Origin: Chitinophagaceae bacterium | GTDB lineage: Bacteria; Bacteroidota; Bacteroidia; Chitinophagales; Chitinophagaceae | Assembly: GCA_016713085.1 (NCBI GenBank) | Contig: JADJPV010000002.1 | Span: 1,426,001-1,490,000, forward strand | Direction of reading: 5' to 3' | Length of the DNA stretch: 64,000 nt | Shown: positions 9,566 to 17,991 of the stretch, in pieces | Layout: each line of letters begins with the position of its first letter | Position numbering within the stretch: the first letter of the stretch is position 1 | Translations under genes and position numbers: made by a program | The notes under the pieces: generated by a model | The model's input: the letters and a program-made list of their open reading frames with translations, nothing else | Database searches by the model: none | Told to the model about the DNA's origin: nothing

Positions 9566-10027
9566 TTAGCTATTTCCTCTTTTACAATTCTCATTTCCCT
9601 TTTCATTGCAGAAGCAGAATATAAATAAAAAAAGATAGACACTCAATTCAAAGTGGCTGAGTACGACAGCCCTGTAAACTACTCCCAATAAACAAATAAA
9701 AAGAATAGACAAAATCACAGAGGTTGAGACACTACCGGACTTAAGAAAAACCTTGCATTCAACTTTATTATTATTCTTACTTAAGATACCCCATCCGGAT
9801 ATGTCACCTTTTATAGAACGTCCCATTCTTCCATGAAGAATAATATAGTCCCTAAATACTTCAAATTGATACTCCTGTTTTTTATCATCTTTTGATATAA
9901 AAGCAATTCTTGTTTCTGAATCTCTCAATATCATTTGCTGATAGAACTGATCATAAATAGCTTGCAGCCGCTTTTCTGAAGTAAATTCCAATATTGAACC
10001 GGGATAAAGAGAAAACCATTTCTTCAT
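9566..10027 (-). CDS. Hypothetical protein with two C-terminal membrane segments
   Basis: Not recognised. 153 residues: a soluble N-terminal part (WFSLYPGSILEFTSEKRLQAIYDQFYQQMILRDSE, ISKDDKKQEYQFEVFRDYIILHGRMG) and a C-terminal pair of hydrophobic helices (VSTSVILSILFICLLGVVYRAV and LSVYLFLFIFCF). The last twenty residues (NEKGNENCKRGNS) look unnatural. If the frame is shifted at the A7 run 9627-9633, the tail becomes SASAMKREMRIVKEEIANKVK with a stop at 9553, a much more ordinary ending, so a small indel here is suspected. Confidence 0.5.
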   Translation of the reverse strand: MKKWFSLYPGSILEFTSEKRLQAIYDQFYQQMILRDSETRIAFISKDDKKQEYQFEVFRDYIILHGRMGRSIKGDISGWGILSKNNNKVECKVFLKSGSVSTSVILSILFICLLGVVYRAVVLSHFELSVYLFLFIFCFCNEKGNENCKRGNS

Positions 10028-10119
10028 AACTGCATTTTTCCTAATTTTAAGGATAAAGTTTCTTTATTTAAATTCATCAGAAAAAACTTCCCGTTAATAA
10101 TATTAATAACACCTTCCGT

Positions 10120-13038
10120 ATGCGAATACCCTTGTTTGCAATAACATTTTTCTTGGCAATCAAATCAATTTCACAGCCCTGCAATATGCAGGGAATTTAT
10201 AAAATTGGTTCGGGCGGAGATTATGCAACAATTACAGCTGCTCTAACTGCATTGCGGTCAAATGGAGTTGGAGGTCCGGTAATACTGGAAATAAAAAGCA
10301 ACTACACCACTATTACAGAATCTGTTTTTTTTGCAAACATACCATGTGTATCTCCTGCCAATACTATAACACTGCGTCCGGAGGCAGGCGCTGTTAATGT
10401 GAAGATGTCTTCGGTAAATTCAATCTTATTTCTAAGTAATTCAAAATATACAATCATTGATGGACGCCCAGGAGGAACGGGTACTGTCAGCCAGTTAAGT
10501 ATAGCCTGTACAGGCGCAACAAATAATGCAATTGTTTTTTCTGATAATGCTGCAGAGAATATTGTTCAATACGTTAATATTTCCGGCGTTAACACTTCTG
10601 TAAATAATGGAGCAGTTGTTTTTTTAACAGGGGGAAATACAAACAATATTATCAGAAATTGTAAGATATCCGGAAACTCGAGTGGCCACCCTTTGAATTG
10701 TATTTATGCAGAAAGCACAGCGGCAAAAAACACAGGAAATAAAATACAAAATTGCAGTATCACCGGTTTCAATGTTCATACAACAGGCACAGCCAATGGT
10801 ATTTGGCTCGACAAAAACAATGAAGGATGGGAGATTTCAGCCAATAGTTTTTACCAGGATCCTGCCGCTTCTGGCACTGGCGATGTAAATGCAATCTGTA
10901 TTAACGATACAACATCAGCAAATATAATTGCTGATAATTATATTGGTGGTTCGGCTCCTTTGTGCACAGGCAGCGCTTATCAGGTTAATGGAAGATTTAA
11001 TGGTATAATAGTGGCAGCAGGAAAGAACTCGTATACCAGTATTCAAAACAATACTATACAGAATATTCGATGGACAATGTCATTAAGCAGCGGAGGAGTT
11101 GATGGTTTTGCCGGAATACATATTCTAAGCGGCAAAGTGAATTGCGGTAATATTTCCGGAAACACAATTGGAAACATGACACAGAACGAAAGTATTTACA
11201 CAACATCTGCATATCTCGATAATCCTTCCGTTACAGGAATACTTGTTGGCTATAATACTTTCAATACTGCTGTTACCGACAGTTTATTTATAAAAAATAA
11301 TAAAATTGGAGGAATAAAATGTATGCCATCTGCCACGAACTACTTGGGCACTGTACTAAGAGGAATTCATGTAGCTGAGCAGAAAGCAGGTTATATTGAT
11401 ATTTCAAATAACACAATTGGCAGCACAACATTAAACAGCAGCCTCGATTCAAGAGTAATGACTAATGGCGCTGCCATTGGCATTGAACTGCGTGTTTCTG
11501 CCAATGGTCCTTTATGGTCTGATTCCTACCTAATAGCCAACAGGATTGCTGACAACAAAATAGCACACTTCTATGGCACTTCCACAGGTATAAAATTATT
11601 TGGAGGAAAACCACAGGTACTGAATAATGTTGTTACAGATTTTGACATGTCAGCTTCATCAATGGACACGCTTCTTAGTATCAGTTGCATCTCTGTTTCA
11701 GGTGCATTGAGTGGAACTGTTATTAAAGGGAATCATTTTTATAATCTCTCTGTAAGTGCACAGCAGGCTTCGGGAATTCAAGGCATTTTACTTGATTTGT
11801 GTAACGGTGTTGAGATTTCGAAAAATTTTATTCATAGTTTTCAGATGTCGTCTACTAATGGTACAGGTATTGTTACTGGTATAGAAGCTTCCCAGTCTGT
11901 AACCAATCTCAGTATCACGAATAATATGATTAGTTTGGGTGTTGATTTGATGGGCAACCCTATGAACAAATTGAATGAGTACAACGGAATAAAAGCTGCA
12001 ATAGATACAAGTATCATTACTCATAATTCAGTGTATATAGCAGGAACAGGCGATAGAAGTGCCGATGCACTTAATTTGATCAAAAAGAACACCTCCATTT
12101 GCCGGGTTACCAATAATATCCTGGTGAATATGCACTCTCAGGCTACGGCAAATGTGTGGACTTTTAATCATGCCGTAGTTTTTAATCCCCAATTCACCAC
12201 CACCTTATCAGGTTTAGTTATGAGCAATAACCTTTATTGGGTAAATGGTATAAACAGCTTTACAGGAGGTTATAACAACATCCGCTATTTAACATTGGCA
12301 GCCTGGCAGTCGGCTATTTCGAATGACAATAACTCGCTGGCAGGTGACCCAAATTTTATTGCACCTGCTGCCAATACTGCCAGCACCAACCTTCATATTC
12401 AACTGCCCACAATTGCCAATGCTGCCGGTATAATTGAGCCGTCAGTTACTCATGACTTTGATGATGAATTGCGATCCGGATTAACGCCTGTTGACATCGG
12501 TGCAGATGCTATATTATCAGTTCCGCAACCTGTAATTTTTTCTTTCGCTCCGGCTTCTGCTCCTTCGGGTACTACAGTTACTATTACAGGTACTGATTTT
12601 ACGGGTACCAGTTCTGTAAAATTTGGTGGTGTTTCAGCAACTTCATTCAGTGTATTAAATGCTGCGACTATTACAGCAGTTGTGAGCAATGGCGCAACCG
12701 GAACTGTAGAAGTAACAACTCCGGGAGGAGTGGCCTCCAAAACAGGATTTACTTACGAAACAGCAACAGGTTTGCCTTTTTCTTCCATTATCAACTCTGC
12801 AGAACTCACAGCAACACCAAACCCAGGCAACGGTATTATTCTTATTAGACATCCTTCGTCAGCAAATGAAGCAACCCTACAGTTTTTTGATGTAGCCGGA
12901 AGAAAGGTAAAAGAGATTACTGTGGCTAAAAGTAATGTGCAAACAGAAGTTAATGTGAGTTTGCTTCCGGCATCAGTTTACTATATCATTTGGAATAATG
13001 GCAAAAGAAAACTTACCCGTTCAATTCTAATAAAATAA
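10120..13038 (+). CDS. Type IX-secreted right-handed beta-helix protein with IPT/TIG domain
   Basis: 972 residues. A signal peptide (MRIPLFAITFFLAIKSIS) is followed by GDYATITAALTAL, the usual opening of right-handed parallel beta-helix proteins, then many N-rich helix turns (IIRNCKISGNSSGH, KIQNCSITGFNV, ISGNTIGNMTQ, ISNNTIGSTTL) up to about residue 700. Residues about 800-885 form an IPT/TIG domain (PASAPSGTTVTITGTDFTGTSSVKFGG). The last 75 residues (ATPNPGNGIILI, FDVAGRKVKEI, LPASVYYIIWNNGKRKLTRSILIK) are a type A type IX sorting domain. The protein is expected on the surface or in the medium; beta-helices of this kind bind or cleave polysaccharides, but no catalytic residues could be assigned. 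Confidence 0.87.
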   Translation: MRIPLFAITFFLAIKSISQPCNMQGIYKIGSGGDYATITAALTALRSNGVGGPVILEIKSNYTTITESVFFANIPCVSPANTITLRPEAGAVNVKMSSVNSILFLSNSKYTIIDGRPGGTGTVSQLSIACTGATNNAIVFSDNAAENIVQYVNISGVNTSVNNGAVVFLTGGNTNNIIRNCKISGNSSGHPLNCIYAESTAAKNTGNKIQNCSITGFNVHTTGTANGIWLDKNNEGWEISANSFYQDPAASGTGDVNAICINDTTSANIIADNYIGGSAPLCTGSAYQVNGRFNGIIVAAGKNSYTSIQNNTIQNIRWTMSLSSGGVDGFAGIHILSGKVNCGNISGNTIGNMTQNESIYTTSAYLDNPSVTGILVGYNTFNTAVTDSLFIKNNKIGGIKCMPSATNYLGTVLRGIHVAEQKAGYIDISNNTIGSTTLNSSLDSRVMTNGAAIGIELRVSANGPLWSDSYLIANRIADNKIAHFYGTSTGIKLFGGKPQVLNNVVTDFDMSASSMDTLLSISCISVSGALSGTVIKGNHFYNLSVSAQQASGIQGILLDLCNGVEISKNFIHSFQMSSTNGTGIVTGIEASQSVTNLSITNNMISLGVDLMGNPMNKLNEYNGIKAAIDTSIITHNSVYIAGTGDRSADALNLIKKNTSICRVTNNILVNMHSQATANVWTFNHAVVFNPQFTTTLSGLVMSNNLYWVNGINSFTGGYNNIRYLTLAAWQSAISNDNNSLAGDPNFIAPAANTASTNLHIQLPTIANAAGIIEPSVTHDFDDELRSGLTPVDIGADAILSVPQPVIFSFAPASAPSGTTVTITGTDFTGTSSVKFGGVSATSFSVLNAATITAVVSNGATGTVEVTTPGGVASKTGFTYETATGLPFSSIINSAELTATPNPGNGIILIRHPSSANEATLQFFDVAGRKVKEITVAKSNVQTEVNVSLLPASVYYIIWNNGKRKLTRSILIK

Positions 13039-13185
13039 CACATTTTTAATAGTCATTTTACTGATTTCTTATTACTGACAAAAGAAATACTCGTGCAGGT
13101 TTCTTTGAATATATACAATTCGGCAAAATTAATTTAACAGTTAAATCCGCAATTCTGATTTATCTATCGGTTCCGTTCATTTTCT

Positions 13186-13908
13186 TTATTTCGCATTCAA
13201 TTGCCTTTTATACAACTGCACCACATTTTCATATCCCAAATACAATGCATCGCAAATCAATGCATGACCAATACTCACTTCATCAACCCAGTGAATGGAT
13301 TTGGCAAAATAGCCAAGGTTCTGTAAGTCGAGATCATGGCCTGCATTCAACCCAAGCCCTAATGCCCTTGCCTTTGTTGCAGCAACGAGATAAGGATAAA
13401 CTGCATCAGATGGGTCTTCTGCATAGCGTTTGGCATAACCTTCGGTGTACAATTCAACACGGTCGGTTCCGGTTGCAGCAGCACCTTCAATCATTCTCAC
13501 TTCAGGATCAACAAACAATGAAACACGGATCCCTGCTTTTTTGAACAGATCAACAACTTCAATGAGGTACTTTTTATTTTGAATTGTATCCCATCCATGA
13601 TCGCTGGTTAATTGCCCCAATGTATCGGGCACCAGTGTTACCTGGTCGGGTTTTACTTCCAGCACCAGGTCAATAAAAGATTGTTCACGGCAATTGCCTT
13701 CAATATTAAACTCAGTAGTAATGATTTTTTTAATTTCTCTTACATCATCATACCGGATATGCCGTTCGTCGGGTCTTGGATGAACGGTAACCCCATCTGC
13801 ACCAAAGCGTTGTGCATCAATGGCGGCCTTCAATACATCGGGATTATTTCCTCCACGGCTGTTGCGGAGAGTTGCAAATTTGTTGATGTTAACGGAGAGT
13901 TTCGTCAT
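13186..13908 (-). CDS. pdxJ: Pyridoxine 5'-phosphate synthase
   Basis: 240 residues, full length for PdxJ, the TIM-barrel enzyme that condenses 1-deoxyxylulose 5-phosphate with 3-amino-2-oxopropyl phosphate to give pyridoxine 5'-phosphate in the cytoplasm. Family blocks are clear: LSVNINKFATLRNSRGGNNPD at the N-terminus, FGADGVTVHPRPDERHIRYDDV, the FNIEGNC block, QVTLVPD, VSLFVDPE, GTDRVELYTEGYA, GLGLNAGHDLDLQNL and the ending VDEVSIGHALICDALYLGYENVV. Monocistronic by appearance, with a TAACTTTG box (minus strand, 13911-13918) just ahead of the ATG. Confidence 0.97.
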   Translation of the reverse strand: MTKLSVNINKFATLRNSRGGNNPDVLKAAIDAQRFGADGVTVHPRPDERHIRYDDVREIKKIITTEFNIEGNCREQSFIDLVLEVKPDQVTLVPDTLGQLTSDHGWDTIQNKKYLIEVVDLFKKAGIRVSLFVDPEVRMIEGAAATGTDRVELYTEGYAKRYAEDPSDAVYPYLVAATKARALGLGLNAGHDLDLQNLGYFAKSIHWVDEVSIGHALICDALYLGYENVVQLYKRQLNAK

Positions 13909-14012
13909 GAAACAAAGTTAGGAAGAATCAACACTGGTAACAGAGTTTCACCACCGGGCTTTGAATACTCTATTCTTTTTTTTAGCTTTGGGTTTCAAAC
14001 CCGAATGAAACA

Positions 14013-14228
14013 ATGGAACACCTGACTAACTTCTTTGGCTATTTTCTTCTTTCTTTAATTTTTTTCCTGATTGGAGCTGTTATTCTTACGTTCATTATGT
14101 TCGTTCGGAAGCGAACTGATATAAATGACAATACGAAGATATTATGGGTACTCTTCTTTATTTTTGTCCCGGTTATCAGTTTCCTGGTATACCTTATGTT
14201 TGGTTACAAAAGAAAGGCGAACTATTAA
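14013..14228 (+). CDS. Small membrane protein with PLDc_N-type domain
   Basis: 71 residues with two transmembrane helices (FGYFLLSLIFFLIGAVILTFIMFV and ILWVLFFIFVPVISFLVYLMFGY) and the short basic tail KRKANY. The layout and the W(V/A)LFFIFVP...YLMFG pattern match the phospholipase D N-terminal (PLDc_N) membrane module, which also occurs alone in Bacteroidota. No catalytic domain is attached. It converges on the SET-domain gene with a 4-bp overlap of the coding ends. Confidence 0.65.
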   Translation: MEHLTNFFGYFLLSLIFFLIGAVILTFIMFVRKRTDINDNTKILWVLFFIFVPVISFLVYLMFGYKRKANY

Positions 14229-14638
14229 ATATATCCCCTGCAATTCTTTGCACCGCATTTACAGGGCAGCTTTCCATCATGATGTGTTTCGCCATAATCA
14301 CAGGTTAACTCCTCTCCTTTTTTAATGGGACGTAATGTATAAAACTCCACCTGCTGATAAGCTCTTCTCATATACGTATTTGGATCACATGAATGATTGA
14401 TATATGAAAGTGCATTTCTGTTTTTACTTGCATCCAGAGCAATCGGCTCATGATCAAACTCCACCATCAGCAGTTCACCTGCATGTTGCTGTTTTACTCT
14501 GCGTTGTGCTTCTTTGTAACTGATGATTTCTCCTGCCATATTTCCCAGCTTCTTTTTTGCAGGAACAGCTTTTAACGCAAACGCACCTTTACCGGCTACT
14601 TTGCTTTTCTTTACTTCAATCGGAAATTTTAAATGCAT
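14225..14638 (-). CDS. SET-domain protein (lysine methyltransferase-like) with post-SET zinc motif
   Basis: 138 residues from the ATG at 14638 (a TTG two codons upstream is less likely). It is essentially a bare SET domain: the N-terminal VKKSKVAGKGAFAL, the cofactor/substrate motif SYINHSCDPNTYM (NHSC), the GEELTCDYGE motif with the catalytic-region tyrosine, and a complete post-SET CKCGAKNCRGYI, which with the NHSC cysteine would bind one zinc. SET proteins transfer a methyl group from S-adenosylmethionine to protein lysines; the bacterial target is unknown. No pre-SET domain is present. It neighbours a DUF2452 gene and a small membrane protein, neither of which suggests the substrate. Confidence 0.87.
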   Translation of the reverse strand: MHLKFPIEVKKSKVAGKGAFALKAVPAKKKLGNMAGEIISYKEAQRRVKQQHAGELLMVEFDHEPIALDASKNRNALSYINHSCDPNTYMRRAYQQVEFYTLRPIKKGEELTCDYGETHHDGKLPCKCGAKNCRGYI

Positions 14639-14709
14639 ATTCAATTAGTTTATTAACCTCTCCAAATACTTATGCTTTTCATACATCATACATCTTACAT
14701 CATCCCTCC

Positions 14710-15102
14710 TCATATCTCCACCCACGTATGATCGGCCAGTAATTTCGCCGAAGCTACAAATTGTTTGAATGGGCCACCATCTCCCCACTCCTGCGGACTG
14801 ATCAGCGACAGCAGATACGAATCATCATTGCGTTGATATAAATGATATACCTGTCCGATGACCGGACGAAAGTTGAGCTTTGCTTCATAAATCATCAATG
14901 ATAATTCTTTCCGTTTCACAATTTCCTGCGCCTGCCGGGCCAGCAATTCAATCTGTTGTTTGATCTGATCCAGCTGCATATTCGTCTGCTCTTCCATAGC
15001 CGTTAAAGCCTGGTGCCGGATCACACCTTCTTTTGTTGGACGGATGGCAACGCCACTTACACTGGATGCATAGGGTAACACACTCATCTGTTTGTGATAC
15101 AC
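14710..15102 (-). CDS. DUF2452 domain protein
   Basis: 130 residues with the DUF2452 pattern: LPYASSVSGVAIRPTKEGVIRHQALTAMEEQTNMQLDQIKQQIELLARQAQEI, then IYEAKLNFRPVIGQVYHLYQRNDDSYLLSLISPQEWG. Function unknown; mostly helical with a short beta-rich end. The start shown is a GTG; family members usually have 10-20 more N-terminal residues, and the sequence upstream (15103-15125) hits a stop, so the N-terminus may be shortened or affected by an indel. The stop of the upstream gene is only 24 bp away, consistent with co-transcription. Confidence 0.75.
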   Translation of the reverse strand: MYHKQMSVLPYASSVSGVAIRPTKEGVIRHQALTAMEEQTNMQLDQIKQQIELLARQAQEIVKRKELSLMIYEAKLNFRPVIGQVYHLYQRNDDSYLLSLISPQEWGDGGPFKQFVASAKLLADHTWVEI

Positions 15103-15126
15103 TTCTACGTTTTTAAACCGCTTGTA

Positions 15127-15498
15127 TTAAGGTGTAACCCCTTCCTGTGTAATTTTCAAAAAGCCGTTGGGAAGTATTTCATGTGTTGCAGAAACTTTCA
15201 CCTGCCCGTTGGTAAGCAGTTCAACTGTCATGGTTGATGAATTGGAAATTTCTGCCCGGATCTTTTGGGCTACTTCTTTGTTTTCAAATTCATGTAATGC
15301 GCCATCAGGAACAAAATTGTAAGATGTGAAAAAGGCTTCGTTTAAATGCGTAACCCAATTTAAACTCAATGCCAGTTCTGTTCCATTCTTCACCGATTCT
15401 ATTTTACAGTTACCGCTCTTGGGTGTTTCACCAAATTCATAACTGCATTTTTCCGGGAACAATTGCCACGACGCTAAAAAATTATATGCCTGAACCAT
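15127..15498 (-). CDS. Hypothetical 123-residue protein, beta-rich
   Basis: Not recognised. It has no signal peptide and starts MVQAYNFLASWQLFPEKCSYEFGETPKSGNCKIE. The pattern of alternating polar and hydrophobic residues and repeated 'strand' segments (TELALSLNWVTHL, TMTVELLTNGQVKVSATHEILPNGFLKITQEG) resembles small lipocalin-like proteins, but I cannot name the family. It lies just upstream of the DUF2452 gene on the same strand and probably shares its transcript. Confidence 0.6.
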   Translation of the reverse strand: MVQAYNFLASWQLFPEKCSYEFGETPKSGNCKIESVKNGTELALSLNWVTHLNEAFFTSYNFVPDGALHEFENKEVAQKIRAEISNSSTMTVELLTNGQVKVSATHEILPNGFLKITQEGVTP

Positions 15499-15551
15499 AC
15501 TGCAAAGATGTGTGAAGTTGTTTAAACACGTATAAGGCGATTTTGTTTAAA

Positions 15552-15705
15552 ATCAGTTACCGGTTATGAGTTAGGGGTTACGGGTACTTATAACTTTTAC
15601 CGTTTCGTATTTTGTTTAACAGCATATTTTTTACTGGCTGAAAAAAGAAGATGCGTTAAACTTCAGAGAGCCACCCATAACCCATAACCAGTAACCAGCA
15701 ACTTG
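15552..15705. repeat. Intergenic imperfect inverted repeat upstream of the UbiD gene
   Basis: The left arm (about 15552-15583, AGTTACCGGTTATGAGTTAG followed by GGGTTACGGG) and the right arm (about 15672-15705, CCCATAACCCATAACCAGTA followed by ACCAGCAACT) are imperfect reverse complements, roughly 22 of 30 positions by eye, around an AT-rich centre of about 90 bp. Each arm is itself made of GTTAC/GTTATG-like words. No gene is seen in the 15499-15742 gap. Confidence 0.6.
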
Positions 15706-15727
15706 AAACTCGAAACTATTCTCTACC

Positions 15728-15735
15728 TACCTTTG
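15728..15735 (+). promoter_or_regulatory. Putative -7 box of the UbiD gene
   Basis: TACCTTTG matches the Bacteroidota TAnnTTTG element, with a TTG about 22 bp upstream (15703-15705). The ATG at 15743 lies only 7 bp after the box, so the transcript may be leaderless or nearly so. Confidence 0.5.
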
Positions 15736-15742
15736 TACCACT

Positions 15743-17578
15743 ATGGCTTATCATTCACTCGAAGAATGTTTACTCGACCTTGAAAAGAATGGTCATCTTG
15801 TGCGGATCAAAGAAGAAGTTGATCCTTATCTTGAAATGGCAGCTATCCATCTCCGTGTATATGAAGCCAAGGGCCCTGCCCTGCTGTTTGAAAATGTAAA
15901 AGGAAGTAAGTACCGTGCTGCTTCCAATATTTTCGGCACATTAGATCGCAGCAAATTTATTTTCCGTGATACATTTCAACTGGTACAGAAATTAATAGAA
16001 CTCAAAGGCGATCCCATCAAAGCCATCAAACATCCCATTCAGAATTTCAGTACGGGGTTAGCTGCATTGAAAGCTTTACCAAAAAAGAAAAGTTCTTTTT
16101 CGTTTGATAAAATAAAGATCAGCGATTTGCCTTTGATTCATCACTGGCCCATGGATGGCGGTGCGTTTGTTACACTGCCGCAGGTATATACGGAAGATGC
16201 TGATAAACCAGGCATCATGCAATCAAACCTTGGCATGTACCGTATTCAGTTAAGTGGAAATGAATATGAATTAAATAAAGAAATCGGTCTGCATTATCAA
16301 TTGCACCGTGGTATTGGTATTCATCAAACAAAAGCAAATGCTAAAGGTCAGCCGTTAAAAGTCAGCTGTTTCGTTGGCGGCCCGCCATCACATACATTAA
16401 GTGCAGTAATGCCTTTGCCTGAAGGCATCAGTGAAATGACTTTTGCCGGAGTGTTGGGAGGAAGAAGATTTCATTATGCGTATGATGAACTGGGTGATGC
16501 CATCAGTACCGATGCCGATTTTGTAATCACCGGTGAAGTCGATCCTCTTCATAATAAACCTGAAGGTCCGTTTGGTGATCATTTGGGTTATTACAGTTTA
16601 ACACATCCTTTCCCTTTGATGAAAGTGAACAATGTGTATGCAAAGAAAAATGCCATCTGGCCATTTACAGTTGTTGGCCGTCCGCCACAGGAAGATACCA
16701 GCTTTGGGGAATTGATTCATGAGTTAACAGGCAATGCCATTCCGCAGGAAGTACCCGGATTAAAAGAAGTGCATGCTGTTGATGCGGCAGGAGTGCATCC
16801 GTTATTACTTGCTATCGGCAGTGAGCGTTACACTCCATACATGCCGGCAAAACAACCTGCTGAAATTCTAACCATTGCCAATCATGTGTTGGGAACGGGA
16901 CAGTTAAGTCTGGCAAAATTTTTATTTATTACTGCTGATGACAGCAATCAACTGCACACACATCAGGTACAGGAATACTTAGAGTATATTTTTGAACGGA
17001 TCGATCTTGCAAGAGACCTGCATTTTTATACCAATACTACCATTGATACATTAGATTATTCAGGAACAGGTTTAAACAGTGGAAGTAAATTAGTGCTCGC
17101 TGCCTATGGTGAAAAGAAAAGAGAATTGTGCAGAGAAGTTCCGGTAGTATTAAAAGAGTTACAGAATTTTGAAAATGCACAGCTTTGTATGCCGGGTGTT
17201 GTTGCATTGAAAACAAAGAAATTTACAACCTATGATGAAGCGGCAAAGGAGATGGATGTATTAAGTCATCAGCTATCAACCATGAACAATGAACTGGAAA
17301 AAGTTGTTCAGCTTATTGTCTGTGACGACAGTTCATTCACCTCTGCCAATCTCCGCAATTACTTATGGATTACCTATACAAGGTGTAATCCTTCACATGA
17401 TGTGTATGGCATCAATTCATTCATCAATCATAAGCATTGGGGCTGCCATGGTCCTGTGGTTTTTGATGCAAGATTAAAGCCGCATCATGCACCACCTGTT
17501 GAGAAAGATCCTGCTGTTGAAAAAAAGATTGACCGGTTATTTGTGAAGGGAGGAAGTTTGGAAGGAATATTGAAATAG
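15743..17578 (+). CDS. UbiD-family decarboxylase
   Basis: 611 residues, the length of the long UbiD-type decarboxylases of Bacteroidota. UbiD enzymes are prenylated-flavin-dependent and reversibly decarboxylate aromatic or alpha,beta-unsaturated acids; the usual proposed job in this phylum is a decarboxylation in menaquinone biosynthesis. Family features visible: the N-terminal SLEECLLDLEKNGHLVRI and EVDPYLEMAAIHLRVYEAKGPALLFENVKGS; the central GIHYQLHRGIGIHQTKAN-type block (actually GLHYQLHRGIGIHQ) and FVGGPPSHTLSAVMPLPEG; the GPFGDHLGYYSL, VVGRPPQEDTSFGELIHEL segment, and the C-terminal HDVYGINSFINHKHWGCHGPVVFDARLK. The flavin-prenyltransferase UbiX partner is not in this window. The family is certain; the exact substrate is inferred. 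Confidence 0.9.
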   Translation: MAYHSLEECLLDLEKNGHLVRIKEEVDPYLEMAAIHLRVYEAKGPALLFENVKGSKYRAASNIFGTLDRSKFIFRDTFQLVQKLIELKGDPIKAIKHPIQNFSTGLAALKALPKKKSSFSFDKIKISDLPLIHHWPMDGGAFVTLPQVYTEDADKPGIMQSNLGMYRIQLSGNEYELNKEIGLHYQLHRGIGIHQTKANAKGQPLKVSCFVGGPPSHTLSAVMPLPEGISEMTFAGVLGGRRFHYAYDELGDAISTDADFVITGEVDPLHNKPEGPFGDHLGYYSLTHPFPLMKVNNVYAKKNAIWPFTVVGRPPQEDTSFGELIHELTGNAIPQEVPGLKEVHAVDAAGVHPLLLAIGSERYTPYMPAKQPAEILTIANHVLGTGQLSLAKFLFITADDSNQLHTHQVQEYLEYIFERIDLARDLHFYTNTTIDTLDYSGTGLNSGSKLVLAAYGEKKRELCREVPVVLKELQNFENAQLCMPGVVALKTKKFTTYDEAAKEMDVLSHQLSTMNNELEKVVQLIVCDDSSFTSANLRNYLWITYTRCNPSHDVYGINSFINHKHWGCHGPVVFDARLKPHHAPPVEKDPAVEKKIDRLFVKGGSLEGILK

Positions 17579-17643
17579 TTTTATATACTTCTCTGTACAA
17601 TAATATTATAAACTTCTTCACAGCAAACAAATAAAAAAGTGTG

Positions 17644-17952
17644 CTATTTTATTTTTAGCATTACAGAACTAATCGTATTCTTTACACTTTCATCTTCAAA
17701 TCCTTCATTCTTCCCACTTAAGGAATCATATTTATCGGTTATGCAACTTTTAATTATTTCGACTTCTCTCTTGCTAAAATTATCTACTCCTCCGGACTTC
17801 AATTTCTCAATGCATGAAACTACAGGAGCATAATAAAAATTTATGTCACTTTGAATGAAGTGAGTAATATCTCCTTCCACATCTTTTTTTCTTTCTTCAA
17901 GAATTCCCTTTAAAAAAGATGCTTCGTCAGTTGAAAAGAAAACCACACTCAT
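17644..17952 (-). CDS. Hypothetical 102-residue protein
   Basis: Not recognised. From the ATG at 17952 it reads MSVVFFSTDEASFLKGILEE and continues with a mixed charged sequence (FIQSDINFYYAPVVSCIEKLKSGGVDNFSKREVEIIKSCITDKYDS). There is no signal or membrane segment. Short and unplaced, but codon use looks normal and it fills the space between the UbiD and NagB genes. A TTG eight codons upstream would lengthen it to 110 residues. Confidence 0.5.
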   Translation of the reverse strand: MSVVFFSTDEASFLKGILEERKKDVEGDITHFIQSDINFYYAPVVSCIEKLKSGGVDNFSKREVEIIKSCITDKYDSLSGKNEGFEDESVKNTISSVMLKIK

Positions 17953-17991
17953 TTTTCTGGATTTTATAGTTATCAATTTTTCTATACAGCT

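Noticed and set aside
13186..13908. Overlapping plus-strand frames (13245-14025) as genes
   Set aside because: They are antisense to a full-length PdxJ with all family motifs.
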